This document shows positions 55,922 through 64,000 of a DNA stretch of 64,000 nt, piece after piece. The stretch is from Methylocella silvestris BL2 (GTDB taxonomy: Bacteria; Pseudomonadota; Alphaproteobacteria; Rhizobiales; Beijerinckiaceae), in the NCBI RefSeq assembly GCF_000021745.1, contig NC_011666.1:3189001-3253000 (forward strand). Reading direction: 5' to 3'. The translations under genes were made by a program, and so were the position numbers. Numbering within the stretch: position 1 is the first letter of the stretch; every line of letters begins with the position of its first letter. The notes beneath the pieces were generated by a model. That model was given only the letters and a program-made list of their open reading frames with translations. It had not been told where the DNA came from and searched no databases.

Positions 55922-56790
55922 GAATGGCTGCCTTCCGGACCTGCCGACCATCTCACCTGGGGATCCGAAACAGGCGTGGATGGCTGCGGCGAACTTCCGT
56001 GACAAACACGATCGGCAGACCACTCGTCGTCGGGCGACTTCTTAGTCCTTCAAAGCGCCCTCTGCTAGAGACCGTGGTGCGGTAGCCTCGCGACCGTTAG
56101 AACATGCTGCGCCACCGCGCTGCGTGCCTGGAACCACTGGCGCATTTCCTGTAAAATCGGCTGGCTGCCGTCTGGATCCTCCAGCGTCAGGACGACCGCA
56201 AGGGGCGCGCCCTCCGCGGGGAACTGCGCTTCCGCACAAACAAGGTTGGTCACTTCCAGCCGCCATTGCGAAGAGATTCCGTTCTCGTCGAAAGTGCTCT
56301 CATATTGCTTGCCCGGCCATCATTTCAGGCCGTGGTCTATGGGCGCCGTCTGGGGTATCGGGAGATTGGTCGACTTCGGCCGGTTTCGGGCCGCGATCTG
56401 ATTCGTGAATCGGATACTGCCGTCAGATGCTGGCTCCGCCTGGCGCTGCTTCAGGAGTGCCTCGAGATACACGCGATCGAACTCGGCGCCGGAGGCTGAA
56501 GCGAGAGGTGCCATATCTGTGGGGCGATTACGGTCTCTGATCTCTTGCCGAAGCCGACGGGCGGGCGAAGCCCACGACATTCTGCAGCAACAAAAGCGAT
56601 CAGGATCGGCACGTAGAGCCGCTGATAGGCAATCGCAGCGTCGCCGGCCTTACGCATGCCGAAGTTGCAAAGCTCTAGCAAACATCATAGCAGGCAACAC
56701 AGCGCGGCCGCGGGACGGTCGCGGAGGCGTGGCTTTAATGGCCGGGGCGGGGCGGGGCGGGGCGCCGCGTCTCGATCGATCATCGTCTTG
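55922..56790. other. Gene-poor stretch with unidentified coding remnants
   Basis: No intact gene. A minus-strand frame ending at 56065 has protein-like text upstream to about 56318 (WRLEVTNLVCAEAQFPAEG, then APLAVVLTLEDPDGSQPIL) without a normal start. A second minus-strand frame, 56514-56320, contains ASGAEFDRVYLEALLKQRQ, faintly like DUF4142-type proteins. I cannot name either with confidence. A short GGGGC repeat lies near 56743-56763. Confidence 0.35.
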
Positions 56791-57224
56791 GGCGCCGTGC
56801 TTGAATATGCTTGTAAGCGAAAAGTCGTCTCCGAAAGCGTCATGCGCGGGATCGCCCGCCAAACCTATGAAGCGCTTATCAATGCTTGCGAGGACGAAGG
56901 GACAAAAAAGGTCCTCGTTCATTTGGCTACGCGCGAGATTACGCACGCCAACATGTTCATGAAAGCCCTGGACCAAATGGGCAAGCTGCACGACGCGCTG
57001 TTTGGCAACATCGAGCCGGACGAAACTGTAAAGCTGGTGTTCAATCTGTCTCAGGCGACGATGCGCGCGGCCCCTGGAATGAAGAGCCTGATTTCGAATA
57101 AATCGCAGATCCTTAACCCGAAGGCGGCATGCCGGCCCCACCGGTCAATCCGGATGACGAGCGTTCGCCGGCGAGCAAGGCCATCCCGAAGGGCAAAGCT
57201 CGGCCGGTGGAGAAAGGACGATAA
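56791..57224 (+). pseudogene. Manganese catalase remnant (C-terminal half)
   Basis: Text matching di-manganese catalases runs in one frame from ~56791 to ~57055 (SESVMRGIARQTYEALINACEDEGTKKVL described by residues; then REITHANMFMKALDQMGKL with Glu and His metal ligands). It then shifts frame to GDDARGPWNEEPDFE, the family RGPWNE block, and to EGGMPAPPVNPDDE up to TAA 57222-57224. Two in-frame stops (57099-57101 and 57114-57116) and the missing N-terminal half show that it cannot be functional. Confidence 0.8.
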
Positions 57225-57290
57225 GAAAGTCGGTCTCCGACGCCGAGGCGGCTCTTCGCCGCCTCGGTTATCGCTTTGGAGTTGGCCGGC

Positions 57291-58283
57291 TCACTCCGCG
57301 CCCATTGTCGAGAGCGCCGGGCCGATCGCTCGCATGATCTCAGGGGCGGCTTCGTGATGAACCATATGTCCGCGGCGCGGGACGACGCGCAGCTCACTGC
57401 CTACAATCTCGCGATGCAACCGCATCGATTGAGAGCTGGCTTTAATCAATCGATCATTTCCCCCAACAACGATGCTTACCGGCATACCTAGATCACCGTA
57501 ACTTTTCTGCGTGGCTGCCGCGTTTGGGATCATCAGCGCCGAGTCGGCGGCGCTTGCATGAAGCTGCGAGGGACGCAGCGCCATCTCTTTGATTGCTGCC
57601 GAGAAGGATTTCGACACTTCGGCCGGCGCGAATATTTTCTTCATCACGCCGCCCCAGGCCAGGCGCGCCAGCAAAGGAGAAATCGTGTAGCGCATGATGT
57701 CGCCGACAACCGGAAGGGCTCCGATGAATTGCAGTGCGGCGTCGAAGCGGTCGCTGGGATAGAAATACCCTGAAACAAGAACGAGCTTTTTCACCGAGGC
57801 CGGATGACGCAGGGCGAGCGCAACAGCGATCGACGCCCCAAGAGAGTGTCCGAGGACCGTTGCCTGCTCGACCTCGAGCTGAATCATTGCTTCATGGATA
57901 AGATCCGATTGTGCGGCCGGCGTCCAGATTGTGCCCCTCGGTCTGGAGCTATGGCCGAAGCCCGGTCTATCGATCGCGATCACACGATGACTTTTGGCGG
58001 CCAAGTCGAGCAGCCCGCTCGTCTCGAAGTCCTCGATCTGCGTCCCGTTCCCGTGCAAGAGGATCAGCGGCTCGCCGGCGCCGCGCTCCAAATAGTGCAG
58101 GCGAACGCCATCCACGTCCAGGAATTTGCCTTCCGGCGGATGACGTCGCTCCGCCACCTTTTTTTGCTCGTGGGCCAAAAGCGCCATGGCTCCCAACGCG
58201 ATACTGGCTCCTGCAGCAATAAGGGCATAATTCGCGACACTGGAATGGCGCCGCGCTGGCAAAAGAGCTTCGGGAAGTTTCAT
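57291..58283 (-). CDS. Membrane-anchored alpha/beta hydrolase
   Basis: A 330-residue protein. ATG 58283 is preceded by AGGA. An N-terminal hydrophobic segment (NYALIAAGASIALGAMALLA, residues ~16-35) should anchor or export it. The hydrolase core has the oxyanion HGNG, nucleophile elbow GHSLG (Ser ~153), a C-terminal Asp (VVGGNDRLI) and His (RRGHMVHH). It is most like haloperoxidase/esterase-type hydrolases of unknown substrate. It is intact, unlike its neighbours. Confidence 0.85.
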   Translation of the reverse strand: MKLPEALLPARRHSSVANYALIAAGASIALGAMALLAHEQKKVAERRHPPEGKFLDVDGVRLHYLERGAGEPLILLHGNGTQIEDFETSGLLDLAAKSHRVIAIDRPGFGHSSRPRGTIWTPAAQSDLIHEAMIQLEVEQATVLGHSLGASIAVALALRHPASVKKLVLVSGYFYPSDRFDAALQFIGALPVVGDIMRYTISPLLARLAWGGVMKKIFAPAEVSKSFSAAIKEMALRPSQLHASAADSALMIPNAAATQKSYGDLGMPVSIVVGGNDRLIKASSQSMRLHREIVGSELRVVPRRGHMVHHEAAPEIMRAIGPALSTMGAE

Positions 58284-58387
58284 GAGGTTCCTTGCATGCA
58301 AGCGGGTGCCGCGCTGGACGAATGTTGCGGTGCAACCTCGCGCAAGGGACATTCGTTCCCCTCCGTTGGCCAGAATAAGATGTCCGG

Positions 58388-58540
58388 CTATCCCCGGCCG
58401 ACTTGAACTGTCTCGACGTTCAGTGAACCCGCCGGCAGCGGTCGTAGGAGCTCGCCCTGCGCCTGTTGCAGATAAATCCACGCCTTCCAATCTTCCGGGC
58501 GCAGCACGGCGATCTGGCGGTTATGGATGGGGTTCAACTG
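58388..58540 (-). pseudogene. SRAP (YedK/HMCES) domain fragment
   Basis: About 50 codons read PIHNRQIAVLRPEDWKAWI then LLRPLPAGSLNVETV. This matches the C-terminal part of SOS-response-associated peptidase proteins, which crosslink to abasic sites (PIHxRMPxxLxPEDWxxWL). The catalytic N-terminal Cys and most of the domain are missing upstream. The stretch up to 58796 shows no further supportable gene. Confidence 0.65.
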
Positions 58541-58796
58541 GTTCAAATCTCCCCCCGGGCCAGCGCATTTCGGCTCGCTCTTCCTCGACCTCACCGTCGG
58601 CGCCCGCCATTCTCGGCGATGAACTCGACGCCCGCCGCTTCGAGGCCGCATGGATGGCGGACGCGTTGGCCGCCGACGCCCAGCGCGCGCGGAATCCTCG
58701 GTCGGGGCGGATCCCCTGACCCTGCGCGCATGGACCCGCTGCCGCCGCGACGCAAGGATCGAGAGTCTGCCTCCAGGGCCGCCGAAGTTTTCCCGG

Positions 58797-60443
58797 CTAT
58801 TCGCCGCGGCCCAGGAGATAGGCTGCCGAAAGCCATCCGTGATGCGTCAATACGTCGAGCCGGCGAGCAGCGTCGACGCGGGCGAACGCCTCAACGGCCG
58901 TGAGCCGCCCTGGCGTGACCGCTGCGAGCGTTTCGGTACGATAGGCCCGCTGCAGGACCCCAAGCGCCTTTGTCGCACCCTCGAGTTCGGCCAGTGCCTC
59001 CTCAGCCTCGGGCGAGACGCCCCAGCCAATGGGCTCTGCGTGGCTGCTGAGCGCGGATTCGTCGGTGATCTCATCTGCGATCGTGCCTACGCTGCGCATG
59101 GCAGCCGCGCAAAGCTGGGCAGCGAGGAGGGCGTCAGGATCGCCCTTCGCTGGCCGCGCTGCGACACACTCGGCCGCCAACTCGGCCAGCCGCGAGGCGT
59201 GATCAAGCGCGTGCAGCGTGCTGGTGAGCCGCTGTTGCTCCTCTTCCGAGGCGGGCGGCGTCTTCAATTCCGACAGAAACTCCCGCGCTTTTTCCAGCAC
59301 GCGTTCGCTCCCATCGACAAGATCATCCAGCCGCTTGCCCCCGAGGAGCGACGCTTCGACCGACGCACTGAGTCCTTGCAAAACCGATGCGATTGCGCGC
59401 CGCGCCGCCTCGACCGCGACGACCGGATTAACGAGAGCCGCTGGGTCGAGACCGCGCTCGATCGGAGAAGCCTTGTCCGGAAGCAGCCGCTCGACGATCC
59501 GCGTGAACCAGCCGATGGCTGGCAGCAGCACGCCGACCCCAACGACATTGTACGCTGTATGGTAGGCCGCGAGCAGCGTGAGGCCGTCGACCCAGCTTTG
59601 CCAGCCCTGCATCAGCGGCATGGCGAGAGGAAATGCGGCGAGCGCAAACAGCGCGGCGATCAACTTGAACAGCACATAGGCCAATGCAAGCCGCTTCGCC
59701 ATCACGCTCGCGCCGATCGCAGCCAGAGCCGAACTCGTCGCCGTGCCAATGTTCTGCCCGATGATCAGCGCGCAGCCCTGGTCGAGCGATATGGCGCCAG
59801 CGCCGAAAGCCGCGAGCGTCACTGCGATCGCCGCGGTCGAGGACTGCATCACGGCGGTCATCGCTAGACCCACGGCCACCAGCGTGAGCAGGCCGCTCCA
59901 GCCCGCGATCAGGCCAACGCCCGGCGCACCGATGACGGCGGGCAGGTCCGAGGGATGCAGCCGCTCGGCGAGGCCGCCCATCCCTTGCTGGAGGGTCGCC
60001 AGCCCGTAAAGCACGAGGGCAAAGCCGGCGAGCGCCGCGCCCGCAGCCGCGATGCGCCCGCCGCCAAGCAGCTTCGTCAGCGCGCCGATGAAGATCATAG
60101 GCAGCGCATAGGAGGAGAGCGACACGCGCAGACCAATTAGGGCGACGAGCCAGCCGGTGCCGGTCGTCCCGACGTTCGCTCCGAAAACGAGGCCGAGACC
60201 TTGCGGAAAGGTGAGGAGCCCGGCGCTGACAAGGCCAATGGTGGTCATCGTCGTTGCGCTCGACGATTGCACGAGCAGCGTGATGATCGCGCCCCAGGCG
60301 ACGCCTGAAAGCGGCGTCGCGGCCGCTTTTCCCAGCACCGTGCGCAGAGCCGAGCCGGCCATAGCTTTCAGCCCGTCAGTCATGACAGTCATGCCGAGCA
60401 GAAAGAGGCCGACGCCGCCGAGAACCGTTATCGCCGTCGCCAT
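58797..60443 (-). CDS. Na/Pi-cotransporter II-related protein with PhoU-like C-terminus
   Basis: A 548-residue membrane protein. Two inverted Na_Pi_cotrans repeats carry the hallmark QSSSATT (~residues 58-64) and QSSTAAIAVT (~207-216) motifs, followed by a cytoplasmic helical region of ~200 residues (from ~340) resembling PhoU. The family imports phosphate with Na+, or has regulatory roles when fused to PhoU. It is intact and lies upstream of the ABC exporter with a 634-base gap. Confidence 0.9.
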   Translation of the reverse strand: MATAITVLGGVGLFLLGMTVMTDGLKAMAGSALRTVLGKAAATPLSGVAWGAIITLLVQSSSATTMTTIGLVSAGLLTFPQGLGLVFGANVGTTGTGWLVALIGLRVSLSSYALPMIFIGALTKLLGGGRIAAAGAALAGFALVLYGLATLQQGMGGLAERLHPSDLPAVIGAPGVGLIAGWSGLLTLVAVGLAMTAVMQSSTAAIAVTLAAFGAGAISLDQGCALIIGQNIGTATSSALAAIGASVMAKRLALAYVLFKLIAALFALAAFPLAMPLMQGWQSWVDGLTLLAAYHTAYNVVGVGVLLPAIGWFTRIVERLLPDKASPIERGLDPAALVNPVVAVEAARRAIASVLQGLSASVEASLLGGKRLDDLVDGSERVLEKAREFLSELKTPPASEEEQQRLTSTLHALDHASRLAELAAECVAARPAKGDPDALLAAQLCAAAMRSVGTIADEITDESALSSHAEPIGWGVSPEAEEALAELEGATKALGVLQRAYRTETLAAVTPGRLTAVEAFARVDAARRLDVLTHHGWLSAAYLLGRGE

Positions 60444-61077
60444 CCGTCAGCTCCCTCGTCCTGCGCCAGGCTGTCCGCAACAAGAAATGGCCTCAAACGC
60501 CATCGAGGCTCAAGACCGGAGCGGAATGGTTCGGCCACCGCTCGCCATGGCTTTGGGCGCTCGCCAGGATCGAACGATGGCGGTTCTTTCCGGCTCCCGG
60601 GCGGCGGCCCCCATCCACGCTGGGCCTCCGCTTCACACCGACCTCGGCATCCTAGATCAATGCGGTCGAGGGGGTTCTTCGCCAGGCTTGCTAACCGGCG
60701 CCGGAAGCGCGGGGTCTTCCATTCCCTGGTCGCACTCCGGTACGCCGTCAACCGCTTCGTCGTTGCGGTCAGTGCCGAGCCAAGGCTCTCCCATTGGGCC
60801 AAGGATCCGGACACAATCATCGCCACCGTCAGAAGCGGGCGCCAAGTGTTGGATTACTCAGGATAAGTCTCATGGTCGCCGGGGGTCGCCTTGTGGAAAA
60901 GGATGAATGCCACTCCAATAATAAAAATAAAACAGATACTTAACGGTTTCAGCTAGAGCCCGTCACGGGCGGTCGACCCGGAACGATACGCGAACAATCG
61001 CCCATGCAGGTGAAAATCCCGCGCCGCGCCGTTCGCGTCGTCGGCTTGACGGCCCCACGCATCAGTTGGAGAGCTCC
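60444..61077. other. 634-base stretch without a supportable gene
   Basis: It lies between the start of the Na/Pi gene and the end of the ABC permease gene. Short overlapping frames on the minus strand (60657-60845, 60428-60826) have ordinary composition but no family likeness or good starts. An AT-rich patch at 60918-60950 and a small GCCCGT-C-ACGGGC hairpin at 60958-60970 are the only structures seen. Confidence 0.5.
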
Positions 61078-62226
61078 TCAACCAGCCTGGATCGCCACGG
61101 CGCGAAAGCGCAGCAAAGCGAGCAGCAGGAAAAGACCGCCGACGCCGGCCACAAAAAGAAATTGCGGCCACACCACAGCGAACCCCGCGCCGCGAAAGAG
61201 GATCGATTGTGCGAATGACACGAAATGCGTCGAGGGCGACAACATCATGATGGAGCTCAGGATCGGCGGCATCGACTCGAGCGGCGTGCTGCTGCCGGAA
61301 AGAATGTTCATCGGCATTGCGACGAGGAGGTAGAGCAAGCCGAGCTGCGGCATGGTGCGGGCGATCGTGGCTAAAAAAATGCCGATGGCCGTCGCAAAGA
61401 ACAGATAGATGGCGACGCCGCCTACGAATAAAGTCGCCGAACCGGCGATAGGGATCTTGAGAAAATGACGCACCACGATCTCGAGCGACAAGGCGGCTGA
61501 GACGGTGATCACAAGCCCATTGGCCCAGATCTTGGCCATTGCGATCTCGAAGGGCGTGACGGGCATAACGAGCAGGTGATCCATGGTGCCGTGCTCGCGC
61601 TCGCGAATGATGGCGGCGCCGGCCAGAATGATCGCCAGCATGGTGACATTATTGACGATGCCCATGACGCCCGTGAACCAGGCTGTGGTGACATTGGGAT
61701 TGAAGGCGACGCGCACGGCGAGCGTGATTGGCGACCTTGGGACATTTTGCGATCGAGACTGAAATTGCCCCTCGTTGCGGGACACGAAATTATCGATCTC
61801 GGTCATCAGGATTTGCTGGATATAGCCGTAGCCAAGGCCTGCCTGCACCATCGCAGTCGCATCTATGTTGACTTGCGCCGCGGGGCTGCGTCCGGCGAGG
61901 ACGTCTTTCTCGAAGTTCGGCGGGATCACGATGACGAAGGTATAGGCCGCGGTGTTCATCAGGTGGTCGACGTCTCCTTCGGCGATCCGCGCGGGCGGTT
62001 TGAAGTAGGGGGGCAGTAGGGCGGCGATCATACGGCGCGACAATGCGGAATGGTCCTCATCCACCACGCCGACCGAAGCATTGTGCAGCTCCTGGGCGTT
62101 GCTGTGTCCCTGCACATAGATCGCAAATGAAAATGTGTAGACGACGAGACCGAGAAGCACGAAATCGCGAAAGAAGCTCCGCAGCTCTTTCGTTCCAAGC
62201 CAGAAAATATTGCTGAGCGCGTTCAT
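61078..62226 (-). CDS. ABC-2 type exporter permease (YhhJ-like)
   Basis: A 382-residue inner-membrane protein. An N-terminal helix and a large periplasmic region (residues ~40-190) are followed by five C-terminal helices. The ABC-2 motif region IIREREHGTMDHLLVMPVTPFEIAMAKI is at ~205-232. It starts 15 bases downstream of the RbbA-like gene, matching the HlyD-RbbA-YhhJ arrangement of Enterobacteria. It probably exports a small hydrophobic compound together with an upstream membrane-fusion protein off the window. Confidence 0.9.
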   Translation of the reverse strand: MNALSNIFWLGTKELRSFFRDFVLLGLVVYTFSFAIYVQGHSNAQELHNASVGVVDEDHSALSRRMIAALLPPYFKPPARIAEGDVDHLMNTAAYTFVIVIPPNFEKDVLAGRSPAAQVNIDATAMVQAGLGYGYIQQILMTEIDNFVSRNEGQFQSRSQNVPRSPITLAVRVAFNPNVTTAWFTGVMGIVNNVTMLAIILAGAAIIREREHGTMDHLLVMPVTPFEIAMAKIWANGLVITVSAALSLEIVVRHFLKIPIAGSATLFVGGVAIYLFFATAIGIFLATIARTMPQLGLLYLLVAMPMNILSGSSTPLESMPPILSSIMMLSPSTHFVSFAQSILFRGAGFAVVWPQFLFVAGVGGLFLLLALLRFRAVAIQAG

Positions 62227-62241
62227 GCTGGAATGGTCTCG

Positions 62242-64000
62242 CTAGCTTTCTTGCTTGCGCAGAAAGATGAGGCTGAGCAGGGTCAGGATGGGAATGAAGG
62301 CGGCGAGCTGAAGCAGGGTCATGGAGAGATCCTGAAAGCCCAGCGCCTTGGTGAACGTCCCGACGCTGATCTTCAGAAAATACGTCATCGGGAAGCCTCG
62401 CCCGAGCATGGCCGGAGCTCCGACCAGAGACGAAACCGGCGTGAGCATCCCAGAAAATTGCGTGGCGGGCAGCATGGTAAGGATCGTAGCCCCGAAAAGA
62501 GCCGCGATCTGCGTCTGGCAGAATGTCGAAATCAACATGCCGATGCCGGTCGTCGCTGTCACATAAAGCAGGGCGCCCAACAGCAACACGGGAAAGCTGC
62601 CCCTGATCGGCACGCCGAAGACGAGGAGCCCCATCAGGCATAAAATGGCAAAATTGACCATAGCGATGACGATATAGGGAATCTGCTTGCCGAGCAGGAA
62701 CTCAATGCGGGTGACGGGGGTCACGTAGAGATTGGTGATCGAGCCCAGTTCCTTCTCGCGCACGATGGCGAGCGCCATCAGAATCGCGGGGATCTCGACG
62801 AGCAGGAGCGCGATGCTGCCCGGCACCTGCGCATAAATGCTCTCGAAATCCTGATTGTAGAGAAACCTCGTTTCGATCCGCGCCTGCACCGCGGGGTTTG
62901 AATGCGCGTAGCCGAGCATGGCGACGTCCTTGTTGCGCAAGGCCTGGCGCACATCGTCCGGGGTGTTATCGGCGGCCTGGCCCTCGCGCACCGCGTAATC
63001 TGAAAGAAATTGCTGGTGCGCGCTCTGGAGATATCCCCGGATCGTCTCCGCCCGGAACGGCATGGCGCCGTCCACCCATGCGCCGACAGAGGTTGGCAGG
63101 TTCTTCTTGATGTCGCGGCCGAAGTCCGGAGGGATCTCGATGGCCGCCTTGATGTCTCCCGATTGGAGCCGCCTTTCGAGATCCGCCTGATCGACGATTG
63201 GCTTTTTCTCGATGAAGTAGGTCGAGCCGCGCAGTTCTTCGAGATAGGTCCGGCTGTCGTGTGAATTGTCGCGGTCGAGCGCAGCAAACGTCAGATTGTT
63301 CACGTCGGTTGAAATGCCCGCGCCGAAAACGGACATCAGGAAAGCCGTCCCAAGCAGCGCGAACCCCAGGCGGATGGGATCGCGCAACAGCTCGAGTCCC
63401 TCGCGAATCGTGTAGGCAAACAATCTACGCGGGCTGAACCATCGGTTCGGGGCCCGGCGCTCCCGTTCCATCCCCGGCTTTTCCGCAGGCCGCGCGGCAG
63501 TTTCCGGACGCGGACCGCTCCTGCGCGCCTCGGCGGCGTTCGCCTCCTCGAGATAGTCGATGAAAGCGTCTTCCAGATTTGTGCGCTGGCGCGCCTTGAC
63601 GAGTTCAGCCGGCGTTCCCGTCGCGAGAACCCGCCCCGCGTCCATGAGCGCGATGCGGTCGCAGCGGGCGGCCTCGTTCATGAAATGCGTCGAGATGAAA
63701 ATGGTGACGCCTTCCCCGCGGGAGAGGTCGGCGAGAAGGTCCCAGAACCGGTCGCGCGCGAGCGGATCGACGCCCGAAGTCGGCTCGTCGAGAATGAGAA
63801 TTTCGGGCTCATGCACGATGGCGACGGCGAGCGACAGGCGCTGGCGAATGCCGAGCGGCAAATCGGCGGTCCGCTGGTCGAGAAAATCCTCGAGCCCGAA
63901 GCGGGCGGTGAGATCGGCGATCCGGGCGCGGGCCTTCTCGCGCGCGATGTGGAACAGATGCGCGTGCAAATCGAGGTTCTGGCGGACTGTGAGCTCGGAG
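62242..64000 (-). CDS. RbbA-like ABC transporter: ATPase fused to ABC-2 permease, partial
   Basis: The frame is open to the window edge (visible text starts SELTVRQNLDLHAHLFH). The visible ATPase part has a degenerate signature LPLGIRQRLSLA in place of LSGGQ, Walker B ILILDEPTSGVDP and the switch His (STHFM). A linker of ~40 residues leads to an ABC-2 permease domain with helix near 200, a large periplasmic loop, and the REKELGSITNLYVTPVTRIEFLLGK block. RbbA has two ATPase domains before the permease; the first would lie outside the window, so this cannot be checked. Confidence 0.9.
   Translation of the reverse strand, partial: SELTVRQNLDLHAHLFHIAREKARARIADLTARFGLEDFLDQRTADLPLGIRQRLSLAVAIVHEPEILILDEPTSGVDPLARDRFWDLLADLSRGEGVTIFISTHFMNEAARCDRIALMDAGRVLATGTPAELVKARQRTNLEDAFIDYLEEANAAEARRSGPRPETAARPAEKPGMERERRAPNRWFSPRRLFAYTIREGLELLRDPIRLGFALLGTAFLMSVFGAGISTDVNNLTFAALDRDNSHDSRTYLEELRGSTYFIEKKPIVDQADLERRLQSGDIKAAIEIPPDFGRDIKKNLPTSVGAWVDGAMPFRAETIRGYLQSAHQQFLSDYAVREGQAADNTPDDVRQALRNKDVAMLGYAHSNPAVQARIETRFLYNQDFESIYAQVPGSIALLLVEIPAILMALAIVREKELGSITNLYVTPVTRIEFLLGKQIPYIVIAMVNFAILCLMGLLVFGVPIRGSFPVLLLGALLYVTATTGIGMLISTFCQTQIAALFGATILTMLPATQFSGMLTPVSSLVGAPAMLGRGFPMTYFLKISVGTFTKALGFQDLSMTLLQLAAFIPILTLLSLIFLRKQES

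Overview
The window is a GC-rich chromosome segment from an alphaproteobacterium, most likely of the order Hyphomicrobiales (Rhizobiales). The support is the conserved order lnt-corC-ybeY-phoH-miaB, rimI-tsaB, tig-clpP-clpX-lon, and a complete nuoA-N operon followed by birA, RNase J and methylmalonyl-CoA epimerase. The protein character recalls the Beijerinckiaceae/Methylocystaceae area, but no gene here proves a family or a methanotrophic lifestyle.

Bases 1-8.4 kb (minus strand) hold housekeeping genes for envelope, translation and tRNA modification: lnt (partial), a CorC-like CBS protein, ybeY, phoH, miaB, rimI, tsaB, an Nfu-type Fe-S carrier, a small exported protein with a porin-like N-terminal motif, and rsmE. 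Bases 8.6-10.1 kb (plus) hold a small secreted protein and ubiA. Bases 10.0-13.3 kb (minus) hold a compact four-gene operon: an HMA-like small protein without metal-binding cysteines, two small glycine-rich membrane-anchored proteins (one His-rich), and a P1B-type ATPase with Ser-Cys-Thr where Cys-Pro-Cys is usual. A near-perfect FNR/FixK box lies upstream. This is the best candidate for an undescribed system in the window. Bases 13.6-17.3 kb (minus) hold an orphan YqeB/EF2563-family protein, trmFO, and a multicopper-oxidase-fold protein that has lost the copper ligands.

Bases 17.5-25.5 kb (plus) hold tRNA-Leu(TAG), the proteostasis genes tig, clpP, clpX and lon with a clear terminator, tRNA-Val(TAC) and a DUF29 gene. 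Then come an NCS2 xanthine/urate-type permease, tRNA-Asp(GTC) and the 14 complex I genes nuoA-N (27.5-42.5 kb). They are followed by birA (no normal start codon visible), RNase J, mce, a small unknown gene, a 1,022-residue secreted right-handed beta-helix protein, and tRNA-Val(CAC).

Downstream of tRNA-Val(CAC) (49.5-60.4 kb) the character changes. Genes become sparse, intergenic stretches long, and several genes are broken. Intact here are a phenolic acid decarboxylase (padC), a benzoylformate decarboxylase (mdlC) with every catalytic residue conserved, an alpha/beta hydrolase and a Na/Pi-cotransporter-like protein. Broken or partial are a UbiX-like start fragment, a frameshifted LuxR-type regulator, a frameshifted CocE/NonD hydrolase, a manganese catalase remnant and an SRAP (YedK) C-terminal fragment. 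This looks like an aging horizontally acquired aromatic-acid region. The window ends in an RbbA/YhhJ-like ABC-2 exporter (61.1-64 kb, minus) that runs off the edge.
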